A stretch of 64,000 nucleotides of DNA, from positions 124,001-188,000 of the forward strand of contig JBAIAA010000650.1 in the NCBI GenBank assembly GCA_037893245.1. Reading direction: 5' to 3'. Position numbers and translations under genes: made by a program. Positions 1 to 12,506 of this stretch are shown one piece after another; the stretch's first letter is position 1, and each line of letters starts with the position of its first letter. Source of the stretch: Crossaster papposus (Eukaryota > Echinodermata > Asteroidea > Velatida > Solasteridae). A model generated the notes under the pieces. That model did not search any database. It was not told where the DNA came from and saw only the letters and a list, made by a program, of their open reading frames with translations.

Positions 1-24
1 TTGAAGTTGTTTTGTTTCTCTTAG

Positions 25-3000
25 TATTTTTCCAGTGCAATTTTCACCCGGATTTGATTCAATGCAACAACGGCGCATGCGCAGACAGACGTCACATCTG
101 TCTGTACGATTTCGACCGATTCGGATACCAGACGGGCTGTCGTGACGTGACGCACCTTCGATTTTGTGGTAGGTGAGCAATTGTTGGTCGACCGTTATGT
201 TTTGGACAAATGTAGGCCTAACGAGAGAGACAATTTTTGGTGCCACACAATTATTCACAGTCACTACATGTATATACACGAAATGATTAACAAGCACGGC
301 ATATTGATGTCAATGACACAAACACAAACAGAGCCTTGCTATTGCCAATCTGCAATCAGGCTCTAACTCGTTTTTAAACCTATGATATTATATACAACAG
401 AAAATGGGCTATGTAAATCTTGAAAAACAAGTTAGATAATTTGATATCGACGGGGTATACTCTTTTGGTTTACCATAGACGATTTCGAATGCAGCAACAA
501 CACATTCAAGTGTCCCGGATCGTACTGCATTCCTCTGCATCGCCGCTGTGACAGGACTAAGGACTGCCCTTGGGGCGAGGACGAGATCGGATGCTGTAAG
601 AAGACGGGTGTCCTATTTCATCAAACTGACGTGTTTGTCTAAATAACGGTGTCGATATATCAGGATATATATCATTTTTGTTTGCATTCTCGTCTTCATA
701 ATGGAGCCAATTTGTTGGTGGCTAAACGAAATCGCACCGTATCCAAAGGCAACATTTTGAAATCTGGCTTCTGACATCGGTGGTGTTATTCATATACCTC
801 CAAATAGGCACTTAGGGAGACAATCCCATAGAGATGTACACAAACTTAAAACAGTCCTAACTTGTTTACCCTAACCCTTTTCTCTAAGATCTTCGAGATT
901 TATGCTATTTAGACCAAAATCTGTCGTTCTAGGACAAAAATAACTCCCAAATATTGTTTTTTAGGGTGGCTAGACACTTAGGGAGATGTCTCCCTAAGTG
1001 CCACTGTCTCCTTATTATTTCAAAGAATATAATCTCGTAAAGGATATTTGCGTAATCCGGGATATTCAATCATATAAATTTAACACTGCAACATTCTGCA
1101 ACATTTTCCTTACCTCCGCTTGCCTTGTTAATGTCACATCGTAATCTAGTTTCAAGTCACGTGACAAGGGTAATTGTCACGTAAATAAATTGTCAAATAA
1201 ACTCGAATGTCCTCTCATGACTTAGTGACAAGACTTAGTAACCGGTGATTGCTTTACTTACGGCAGACTTGGTTACTGTGATTATGCGATTACCACATTT
1301 ATTCTCTAAACAAATAATGAAAACCAAGGTTAACCCTGGCGTCAACCAATACTACAAATTGGTAAACTGCCGTATGCAGTACTATTGGCCTATGACAATT
1401 GAGCAGTATTTTGTAGTACTGTTTACTGTTTCCCAAACTAATTGCCTATAGGACGTTAGGAATAAACTATATGATTATTTATTGGTTTTTTTTGGTATAG
1501 CTAACCACACCTGCGCGGGACACTACCGATGTCACGACTCGCGTGTCTGTGTTACCAAGTCGCACGTGTGTGACGGTATCAAACAGTGCCCTTCTGGTGA
1601 CGATGAACTGTTTTGTGGTAAGGAATACTTCGTCCAAATATCTCTACGACATAAATAGTAGGCTGACCTCGTACTTGAAATAGCTGTCCCAACTATAGTT
1701 AATACGATTGCAATACTTGGCGTCTAACAGAAGATACTACAGGAGATAACCTATACTGCAGAAGATACCCTATATATACTACAGAAGATACTACAGAAGA
1801 TAACCTATGATGCAGAAGATACTCTATACAAGAAAAGATACCCTAACAGAAAATACCATACTTTTAAAGTCAAACGACTTGATTTATTATTGTATTATAA
1901 AACAATCAATAATATTTTAAGGGAATATTACGTTTATTAGTTGTATCTTTAAATGCAGAGACAAAGTGTCCAACTGGCTGTTCGTGTACCGGTCTATCCT
2001 ATACATGTACCGGGGTTAGTTGGAGTGACGTAGCGGCCAGCTTGATACCAAAGAACGTCCGTAAACTGTGAGTTGGTTAGAGCCAAGTTTTTTTTTTTTA
2101 ATATCGTAAGAATGTACTCCTCGGTGGATGACGCATAGAATACAGGGATTATTGTCACAGTTGGAGAAGATTGATCAAAAGTACAACCAAACACAATAAG
2201 TTTACCTATACCCAAAGTAAATCAACTAGCTTATCACAACACCACAACCTATACCAGAACCCTTTCAAATACAAACTGGACAGCCTCGAGCATAATTATA
2301 GTAAAGATTCAAAATAGCTTCAGCCTCAATGCATCTACATGTACTTTCGACAGCCCTGAAATCCAGAAAAATTATGGTACTCGCACACCACATCATTCTA
2401 ACGTGACAGTAGTAAATTCTGCTATTCATTGAAGTTTGGTAATGTATATCTTTATTTAGAAAGTTGAGAGGGGTTTTGGGAGTCAGCAGGCGACGCCGAG
2501 AAATCCTACTCAAGATCAACCATAAGAACGTGTCCATTGAGTACACCTTGTATCTACCGTTGTTGGAACTACAACAACTGGCTGAACTGTAAGATTGATT
2601 TGTTAAAAAATTACCAATTATATTAATTCCCTTTAAACACTCGCATGCCACTCATACCTTGAATTCCTTCTCTTTAATTGTCAGGGACCTCTCTGGGAAC
2701 GAAATCAATGTGTTGACGCCAGGAATGTTTAGAAACCAAAACAATTTATACAAATTGTAAGTATATGCTATCTTTTTTTTGGCAATTTTAAAGAATGAAA
2801 TAAAAGTCAGACTTTCAACTCGTCCATGCTAGACATTGTTATAAATTTGGTACACAATTTATTCAATCGAATTTATATTTAACATTTTATATTTTATATT
2901 TTTCAAATCTCATAATGTTTCGTATAGAGTCCTTGCCGACAACAACATCCGAAAGCTGGAGAACGGAACATTTGAGGGGCTCCGCCGATTACAATTTTTG

Positions 3001-6000
3001 TAAGTTTCCTGTAAGAATCTGCTGTACACTTGCATGGTCGATTTCTATAAATTGAACGATAACTATTGTGATAACATTAACAGATGAATACAAAATGATT
3101 TCTCAATTGTTTATTTCCTTCGCAGAAATTTAAGCGGGAACCCGCTGGCAGAAATAGCGTCGGGTGCATTTCTGGACGTAGTTATGCTCCCCGTTTTGTA
3201 AGTTTTTATGGTCATCAATTTTCTTTTAATTTTGACAAATTGCAAACGCTGGACGAGGAGTACAATTATATAGATTAAGGAGATGTGACGAATTATCATG
3301 TACAACACTTTAATTTCGAAGCTTTGACTTTGTTTCTGGATTTCCGTTACAAATAAAAGTCTGAAGAAAAATGCCAAAGATTATTTTAATTGTGTACGAG
3401 CGGCTATATATGCAACAATTGTCTCCAATATATTAATTTCCCTGCTTTAAAATCCACCTTGGAACAGACAAATATAGTTGTGTTCGAGGTGTTGTATTTA
3501 GTATTTTAGGGTCATTGTTTAATGTCTCTTGTAGTATGGGGTGATAATCCAACGCACCACCCCTGAAGTGGAGGTAATCATCTTCCCACATTTTTGTTTT
3601 CATCCCGATCATCACCTCATAATATCTCTCTGATACTTTTGATTTACAGAGATCTTGGGCAGCTACAACTGCGTTGTTTACAACAAGGTGTCTTCGAGGG
3701 TTTGGATTCTTTGGAAACACTGTTAGTAAATCAAGTTATTTCTTGTGTCATTTGAAGAGTTTTTAATTAATAATGATAATTATACATTTATACCGCGCAA
3801 CATATCTGTCCTAGGACACCCAATGCGCACAATAGAAAAAAGAAACATGGAGAAAAAACAAAATCATTTTAGTTGAATCAATGACTGAATGAATGATCGA
3901 AGTGTTCACTCAAGTTATGACAAAAGTTTTGGTGTACAAAACAAAATTGATTGTGTTATTCCTAATTCTTTAATGTGAATAAAATGTGTTTAATTTCAAA
4001 TATCTATCCTATAATTTTTGCCAGGAATGTCCGGGATAATCCATTGACAGCAGTGGATAGTGGAGCTTTTTACGGACTTACAGAGACACATACATTGTGA
4101 GTTCGATACACATTTCTTACAGCTAATTGGTAAAGGGGCAGTGCTGATCTATAGTTTGCAACAATTCTACGTTTCTAAAGCAGGCCATCATTACCACTTC
4201 GGAGATTCAAATTGCATCCGTCTTTATTTCGATAGGGATATCCGCGGGACGGATATATCCAAGGTGGACCCGGAGATGTTTGAAGGCCTGGATAGTTTAC
4301 AAACTCTGTAAGTATAACCTTAATGCAGTCTGTGGTAAATACATTACATAAATAGCAGAGTTGTAGTCGAGTCCCTGTAAGTCCGTTCACAAGTCCTTTC
4401 GTGAAGCCGGTCAAAAGTCCTTTCATAAGGGCAGGCACAAGTAACTGGATGAACAATGACAAAGGAATGCTTTTGTCAAAGCACATTTGAATAGCTTGTG
4501 ATTTGAATTGGAACTGTAGGACTTGTGGTGGACTTTCAGGGACTTACAGGGGCTTACAGGAGCTTACAGGGACTTACAGGAACTTACAGGAACTTACAGG
4601 AACTTGTGATGGACTCGACTACAACCCTGATAAATAGTAGTATTGAATTGTAGCTTTGATGCTCTGCATTGTATTTGTTTATGTTGAAATACCAGTCAAA
4701 TAATAATGTGGGCAAATGGTTATTATAGACAACAAACCTTTGATAGTAATGCCACTTGGCCTTGTTAAATAACACTCTCAACCACACCCTACAGTTACGC
4801 CGACAAGTACCTGTTCTGCTGCCTGCTGCGCGATATAGACACCTGCGAAGCGCCCATGGACGAGCTGTCCTCCTGCGAGGACCTGATGCGCAACCCCATC
4901 CTCCGCGTCTTCATCTGGATTCTGGGCTTCAGCGCCTTGGTAGGCAACGCTTTCGTCATCGTCTGGCGCTGCCGGAGCAAGGACCGGGAGCAGTCGAGAA
5001 AGATACAGACTTTCCTGATCCTGAACCTGGCGGTGGCGGACCTGCTGATGGGGCTGTATATGATCGTGATCGCCAGCGCCGATCTGCACTACAGGAGCGA
5101 CTACATGATCCACGCTGAAGAGTGGCAGGTAAAGGAACTGGGGGGATTGTATTGCCGTTTGTTATTAATATTTCTTCCTGCATGGTTATGAAACTAATGA
5201 TCCTCAAAAGCGCCCTAGGCACTGGAGCTCGTACGCCTGAAAAAAAAAACCTGTAGAGAGAGAAGAAAACCTTAGAAAGGGAAAACCCCACAGAATGAAA
5301 ACCCAATCCACATACATTATGTAATTGGCCCAGGCGAGATTCGGGGTGGAAGGCGAGAAAAGAACCGCTACACCAACCCGATTCCACAATTTCTTTTTGA
5401 ATACAATGGCCTCTTCAAATGGTGCACATTCGCTGGAGACCTATTGAAAACATAAAGACCCAACAAGAGAAGATAATGAAGAATTGGTTCAAGAAATGGA
5501 ACCAACCTGGAAAAAAAGACGGGGGAAATCCAGACAGAAACGGAAAAAGTCCCATTCTACCCGTTGGCTTGTAGATTTGATCCTATTTTGTAAAGGTGAA
5601 ATAAGGAGAGTACCATGCAGCAAACTGAATCACAATGCAGGAGGAAGAACGTGTGATATAGTCTGCATCACGGTCTGAAGAACAATCTGTCTCTAATTTC
5701 TTCACAAAAGAACTTGATCATTCCCTCTATTTGACTTTTCGTGGGTTCCACTGGAATTTTTAGTCCGGAGATTTTTCTTCAACCAATGTTTACTTTTCGT
5801 CTGTTTAACAGGAGAGCATCGTGTGTCAGATGGCGGGCTTCATCTCCGTCCTCTCCAGCGAGGCCTCCGTCTTCCTCCTCGTGCTCATTACCACCGACCG
5901 CTTCCTGGGCGTTGTCTTCCCCTTCAGCCGCTGGCGTCTCCACACCAAGTCCTCCCGCTACGCCGTGGCCGGTCTCTGGACCCTAGCCTTATTCCTCAGC

Positions 6001-8389
6001 CTGCTGCCCGTGGTGCTCCGGCCGGCGTTTGGCGACCGGTTCTACGGCCGGTCCAGCGTGTGCCTGGCCCTGCCGTTCACCCGGGCTAAGCTGCCCGGCT
6101 GGGAGTACTCGGTGGTTCTGTTCCTAGGAGTCAACCTTCTGGGGTTCCTTGTCATCTTCATATGCTATTTTTCCATGTATATTGCCATCAAAAGGGCTTC
6201 CAAACAGGTACAGACATTAAAACTGCTCCAATTGTATTTTTGCATCATAAAGAGCAAACCTCCAGGTTCATGGGACATTTTTTTTTTTAAACCGGCAAGT
6301 GGACCAACTCTCTGGAAATGTTCTTTTGACAGTGCACGAGAAAGCGCGAGAACATGGAAGAAATCAAGATGGCGACCAAGATGGGCATCATCGTGGGTAC
6401 CGACTTCTTCTGTTGGATGCCCATAATTCTCATGGGCTTGCTGTCCGTGTCAGGCACAGCGATCATTCCTCAGGAGATGTACGCCTGGGCCGCAGTCTTC
6501 ATGCTGCCTGTCAACTCCGCTGCCAACCCTTACTTGTACACCATCTCCAGTCTCGACAGGTGCGTCCGAAAATTGATTGGTTACACCTGTACTGTGCTCA
6601 TTCAAAGACAATCCTAAATCAATTATAAGTCGATAAGTCAAACTGGAAGTCGATCTAAATTGGAGATGGATCTAAACCGGAAGTAGGAAGGGCACAAGCA
6701 ATATGGTATAAGCAATATGGTATAAACAATGACCAAGGAATGCCTTTAGGTTTCTTCAGAATACATGTATAGCTTGTCACCGATAAACCAAAATCATAGT
6801 GGTGAATTTCTTCCTCGTACATGCTGAGCTTTCTATATCTTTACACATGTATAAAACAAACAAAAAGTTATCGCCGTTTGATTGTTTCATTGTTAGTACG
6901 TTCTACTTGAAATTACTTGCAGAAAAAGAAAGAAAGCAAGAACGTCCACATCATCACCAACGTGGAAGACAGAGTGTACCCGTGACGTCAGTGTAGATTT
7001 CGAAATGGTTAAATATGCCAAAGGAGAGGGTAATTCAAAAGATAAAGGTACTAAATGTAATATTTTCAACATTTGCTCCTCACCCATGTGTTACATTGTA
7101 TACATGTACAGCGTGAGCTGTCTGTAAACCAAGAGAAAAAGTCGCCAGTCTGCTTGGGCGAGACACGAACCCACAACCCGCAATACAGTGGCACAGACGC
7201 ACTAACAACTCGACCAGCAACCTTGCCAATGAACTTTACGAGTATGTTTGTCATCTTGCATAATAGAGGGTAATGAGATTATTCCCAAAAGGCGTGAACA
7301 AGGACAGTCGATTAAAGGTGTCCAAACTTGTTTTGTATGCATTTTCGATGCATGTGCTACATAGGGCCTTCTTACAAAGTATTCTCTGTAATGCCAATTA
7401 CATTAATATATATATACTGTAAATAACAGTGTGGCTTTTGACTACTATGCTGCACCCCGTGTACGATATTCTCTGATTTGTGTCTCCATGTACTGTCTAG
7501 ACAACCCATCTCTCATGGCCACAGTCTACACAGAACAGGTGGAGAATCGAGTCTTGCCCTTCATGGGGCGGCGGATGCACTCATTCATGCTCCGGCAGTA
7601 CATCGCGCAGGCCAAGACACCGCTGGCCGTGTCGGCCGTAGCTGCCATCGAGAACGATCTGAGGAGGGCCTTGGAGTTCCTGCACAAGAACGGCCTCGCT
7701 CACGGCAAGATAGACGAGGACTTCGTCGCCATTGAAAAGGTTTGAAAGTTTTGACGTTGTTGCTTCCAGACTCTTCGTAGTTCTGCCTCTGGTCTCGCAA
7801 CCTTTTGTTTTCGAGACTTCACAAGCTGCACTTTTTACTACATCAGTAGCACTGTGGGCAAAGCCTGAAATCGCCATTTTGTTCCTTTTAGACTTCAATA
7901 TGTCGTTTTCATCGTGGCCATATTTTTTTTTAACTGCCTACACTGCTATGGATATTAGGGAACACAAAATGACAATCTACAAGTACAAAAGTTATTGGCT
8001 TAGCCTATATACTATAGCTTTTATAGGCTAACTATTATCCTGCAAATTAAAGTGTAACTTCGAAAGGTGTACACACCAGTAAATTCTCAATCAAGTTAAA
8101 ATACTCCACTTACTCCACTGTAGGTTCTAAGTCCAGAATCTTTCAGATAAAAATACAGTAGGCATCGAAGGGAACAAGTGATTTATAAAACAAGCGGTTT
8201 TATATCCACTCTTCACAGGAGAAGAAAGACGGGCGCGTGGCCTTCCTGGTCATGCGAGGGGAGCCCCTAGACGCAGAGGAAGGCAGCGGGAGCGGCAACT
8301 CATCCTCAACCGAGGAGGAGGTGCCTTTACTCCGCCGAGACAACCGGCAGCTGGACGAGCTACTGGCAAGACTTCGGGGATCACACTGA
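25..8389 (+). CDS. GRL101/relaxin-receptor-like LGR (LDLa-LRR-7TM GPCR) with pseudokinase-like tail; 5' end outside window
   Basis: Leucine-rich-repeat G-protein-coupled receptor of the multi-LDLa class, expected at the plasma membrane. Ligand unknown. Exons: 25-168, 479-595, 1501-1617 (one LDLa module each, all phase 1, with the cysteine pattern and acidic calcium-site residues such as DCPWGEDE); 1959-2067 (LRR N-terminal cysteine cap); 2460-2588, 2685-2756, 2928-2999, 3126-3197, 3650-3721, 4025-4096, 4236-4307 (LRRs; the last six are exactly 72 nt and phase 2); 4795-5128 (C-terminal cap, TM1, TM2); 5812-6207 (TM3-TM5, TTDRFLG at the DRY position); 6333-6559 (TM6, TM7, NPYLY); 6923-7047; 7501-7739; 8219-8389 (TGA at 8387). 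Phases join throughout, giving 845 visible residues. The tail contains LEFLHKNGLAHGKIDEDF, resembling a kinase catalytic loop but lacking the catalytic Asp and Asn. Exon 2460-2588 is the least certain. More LDLa exons probably lie upstream. Confidence 0.88.
4356..4629. mobile_element. hAT-type MITE, copy 1 (GPCR intron)
   Basis: Starts CAGAGTTGTAGTCGAGTCC and ends with the inverted counterpart GGACTCGACTACAACCCTG. It is flanked on both sides by the 8-bp duplication ATAAATAG (4348-4355 and 4630-4637). An 8-bp target duplication with CAGAGTTG-like ends is typical of the hAT superfamily. The inside holds degenerate short tandem units (CACAAGTCC, GGACTTACAG) and no transposase. Confidence 0.85.
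5193..5395 (-). mobile_element. tRNA-derived SINE copy in GPCR intron
   Basis: On the minus strand a tRNA-like head contains GGTTGGTGTAGCGG, an A-box-like block, and a degenerate B-box region. The body shares blocks with 28983-29068, 54829-54960 and 58010-58202 (for example AGCGCCCTAGGCA and AACCTGTAGAGAGA), so this is a dispersed SINE family. No coding content. Confidence 0.6.
7128..7245 (-). mobile_element. tRNA-like SINE head, second family
   Basis: Minus-strand sequence has GCTGGTCGAGTTGTTAGTGC (A-box-like) followed by GTGGGTTCGTGTCTCGCCC (B-box-like) at about the right spacing. It lies in the intron between the juxtamembrane and kinase-like exons of the GPCR. A tRNA fold was not tested; a SINE is more likely than a functional tRNA gene. 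Confidence 0.5.
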
Positions 8390-11300
8390 TTCGAAGCAAA
8401 CAAGACAAGGCTTGTCGAGTCGAACTGGACCATTTAGGACATCGAGGTCTGGATATTCAGTGACTCAGTCATTTAGACACTCGGTGACTCACAGAACAAC
8501 ATGGTTGCCCTGTGCACCACTAGGTCTGCTACGAGCGACAAACTGAAAAACAAAAATGTTGGAAGTACATTTAATACGTCATGTACCATTATCGTATTGA
8601 TACAATTCCTTTACCTTCTCAACGACGCAATACTTGTGTTTCACATGCCCGGATCAACCTCATTAACACAGACAATTGCGTATTTATTTGTAACTGGTAA
8701 TGTGTGACTGTGACTTTAAATGTATAATTCACGTTGCATTATAGCTTTTTTTTACTGATCATGATTTTTTAAAACAGGTATTTAAACAAACATGTGAAGA
8801 ACAAATTCCGAGCAGCCAGATGTTATCAATCCATCAACTAATCAATTTAAGTACATACTGATTATTGGTTTGATGATCTTGTATCAATGTTACATTAAAA
8901 TTGTATGGACATTTTACAATGTGCAATATACGTTTGATTCCACACCCAGCGTGCAATATATACACACCATATATTTCGATTATTTGGTATAGGCCTAAGC
9001 GTTTTGAATTTTATTTGTCTGCTCTTGCTGACCAAGTGGTCCATATATTAAGAGGTGGCAATTCCCTTTGGCTCAAGTTGAGCATGGATGAGTCGAGAGT
9101 ATGTTTGGTTGACAACCGAGGGAGAGGTGACGTGATGATGCACCGAGAAAAGAGTTGGATATGAGGTAGAGAAAATGAACGAGAACAAGCATTTAGAGGG
9201 CGTGGTGTAAAAAGGTGAACAAAAGACGGGAAGCCTGGTGTATAATTGATTGGATAACTGAGTAGTGGCGACTGACTTGGTGTAAAGACTATACATAGAC
9301 GCGGCGAAAGGTGGGTGATGGGTGAGGTGTTTCCGTTTGTTCGCATGTACTGTATATGTTTCCATGTTTTGATGCGAGAGTTGTTGTGACGGTTGTCAAA
9401 GATCGATGGTGTCAGAAGTGAAAGTGAGGAAACAGATTAGTCTGAAGGTCAGAAGGGAAGTGCCAAATGTCTCGGTTCGTATTGAAGTGGTTCGATGATG
9501 CCAATAATCGGAAGGCTTTTTTAGCAAACCAGCTGCACACACGCACGGTGGTGTAAAATAAGCATTGGAAGCTTAAAACCATACCAGAGAAAAGCAATGT
9601 ACAAAAAGCCTTTTACAAAAATACAATGCCAATTGCATACAAGCAGCTGAAACCAAAATATATATCGTGTCTGAATACAAAATGTTATTAGAGATTAAGT
9701 GCAATATCGTGAGTGCAATGTTGATTACAATTAGTATGCAACTAGTATTAACAAATAATAATACTTGGCCGGAAGCTGCAAGATGGAGAGTAAATATACT
9801 TTGCTATAAGGGGTGGTTTTTAAATTGAGAGGAAAATGTGTTGCATTGTTGAAGGATTACTGCAATTTAAGTGCAATTATGCTTTTTTGGCGGGAAAAAA
9901 ATATATAATAAAAAATAAAATAAAAACCAGTAAAAATAGATTGATAGATTAAATTGTTAAAGTGATGGGAACGGCACAATGACAGTTCAGCGAAATGCCA
10001 ATAGGCCAAAAGTTAAGGTACATGTACTTTTATTTGGAGTTTCTCGCACCGTGAGCCAACGTAAATGTGTCAAATTAATGGAATTTAGTTTTTCTCTCAG
10101 TGGCTTTGTACATTAAAAAAAATATCAAAGTGTAAATACTATCGTTTGAATATTCAACTGCATTTACTACTATAAATAAAATGTAGTTTATATTTGTACT
10201 AATTTTGTAGATGTCAAAAATATCCATGCATGTATGATACCGACACTGACAATTCAGTACCTAATTGTTCGGTTGTTAACAATTTAGATGTGTATGTATC
10301 TTTACCAATTTAGGTAATTTGTCTGACGTTTTCGTGTACATATTTCCCCGTAAATTTCACTTATTTTGTACATTTAAATTGGAAAGAGATATTTTGCAAT
10401 TAAACGTGTATATACATGTATGTATCAATCAGCCAACACGCTTTTCACTTTGAAAAGCTTTACTTGCACGCAAAAAAAATGAAGTGCATGTATCTGCCTA
10501 TATACATGTACATCCTATACATAAAACGCAAAAAAAAATCCAACGAAGGCAATTGCAGTTGAAATGGCGACGCCATTAGAATATATCGCAGATTCAATCC
10601 CTTTCCATTTTCTTTTCTTTTTCAAATTTTATTAGAAGTACATGTACATGCTTCTCAGTTTTATCTCGTAGTTAAACAACCGATGTTTTTGCAAAAACGT
10701 ACTTGTTATAACAATAATTATTCGTTGTTTAACCGTTAGTGTTTTTCGTGGATTAAAAAGTACATGTTTAAGACTAATTTCGGAAACGCACTCGAGTCAA
10801 GTTGTAAACCACTTTGGCATTTTGCCGCTGAAGCATTTTGCAAAACATTTCAATAAATGTACATGTACAAACTGTATATGTGTAGCCTTTGCGGATCACC
10901 GAAATATCGTTGATATATATATAACAGGTTTATATAGAATAATTACATTTCTTTATTAGACTTGGTAAGTTAAACATTTCAGTACTATAATGTATAACTT
11001 TATAAAATCATACGGACATGTATGGCCTGCATGTACTACTACCGGTATACAATGGCTTTGATAAAGTGCCAAATGCCTGAGAAAGATACTAAATGTTTAA
11101 AACTATTACATAATATTGTGTGAAACCTAAATCGCGTTGAAGACATAATCGCCATAATATTGAATGTATAATCGCTCGAAGAACAAGGAAATACACGCAG
11201 TACTAGCACATTAAAAAACAAGAAAGGTAACTGACTATGTTTGGCGTAAGTCTGTATTTATTACCAAATGTTATGTACCTGTATTGAGAAAAAATAAAGA

Positions 11301-12506
11301 AACCAGGCACATTTTTTTATTTATAAAACAAAATCATTTATTGTAGAGAAGTCACTTGATGTTTGTCCTAGAAAGGAACAGTCCAGAACATTCCTGTAAA
11401 CATTTCGGGTTAAAATCACTGACATACATATTATTTTAATTAAAGTAGTAAAGGCTCATCTAGGAGTTCGTTCCAAAGTTCCGAACGTTACCAACTTTTG
11501 CCAACTACGTGAACAATTTTCCATCGGAAGTGCACAAAACAAATAGCGAACGTTTGCAAACGTTTTAAGCTGCGTCGCGAAGCAGACGGGCTGTACTTAT
11601 AAGCGCTTGGTGGTAGTGGTCTTCTTCGTTGTCGTCATCATCTTCTTCTTCTTCTTCTTCTTGTAACAAATTAGACATCTGGGAACTTCTCGGTAAGCAC
11701 TTGAGAGCCACTAAAGCCAGCCACACGATCGACGATGTCCCGTAACCAAATCCGCACGACGGTGTCGTTTTGGTTGTAGTAGAAGAGTGCTTTCCGAACA
11801 TTATGAAATGAACATGCTAGATATAATTTTCTGCGGTATTGTGCATTTGAACTAGACCAATACACAACAACACGGCTTTTGCCAAATTTCGTACTTGTTC
11901 TTCACCGCAATTACTCCCGGAAAAGCAACACGGTGAGTTTTTACAATATCATTCGCCAGTAGTTCTTCAAAAGATCCTGGCAGTAAACACACTTTTAAGT
12001 AATGAACAAAAGTGACCCACTCCACACAAAAAAGGGTGTTATGTCGCAAAACAGTGAAATTGAGCTATTTACATGATTGGAAAGCCTACAACATCAGCTT
12101 TCATTTGGTATTCAATAGAGACCCATAGCTCCTCCCGTTCTGGAGATATGACATGTTTGCATATTGATTACTTCCTTGGAGTTTAAATTACACAACTTAG
12201 AAAACGAGCTTTGAAATAGCTGGCTCTGTTGCACACAAAATGATCGGTTTTTTTCTCCACTTTATTCACCAAATTCTGAAACCTGAAACTGTAGGTATTA
12301 AAGATGTCATTCATGAAAATCACATTTTGATGAAATGTTTACCCGCTCAATGTTGAGCGGACCATTTACATGATAATGTACAGCGCGACTTAATACCCTT
12401 TTGTGTAGAGCCGGTCACAAAATAATAAGGAATATTGACACACACACTTACACACACTCTTGTCAAGAATTTAAACAACTTCGAGACGTGACTTACAATT
12501 ATCTTG
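8390..12506. other. Intergenic and 3' UTR sequence between the convergent GPCR and DNAAF3 genes
   Basis: About 4 kb of AT-rich sequence with frequent TACATGTA words and simple A/T runs. I see no exon with convincing splice sites or conserved protein character. A minus-strand reading at 11565-11686 carries an acidic Glu/Asp run made by a CTT microsatellite (near 11640-11660) and ends LLRDAA. It could be debris of a transposase or a low-complexity artefact. A minus-strand AATAAA at 12261-12266, about 240 nt past the DNAAF3 stop, is a plausible poly(A) signal. Confidence 0.5.
12261..12266 (-). promoter_or_regulatory. Likely poly(A) signal of DNAAF3
   Basis: Minus-strand AATAAA about 240 nt beyond the DNAAF3 stop codon. 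Position and sequence fit a canonical polyadenylation signal; usage is inferred. Confidence 0.4.

Noticed and set aside
9011-9365. Overlapping frames of 105-111 codons on the minus strand
   Set aside because: No conserved motif or splice signal; length is within chance for this base composition.
11565-12049. Minus-strand frames with an acidic run, considered as a transposase N-terminus
   Set aside because: The acidic run comes from a CTT microsatellite. No catalytic motif, terminal repeats or target duplication could be established.
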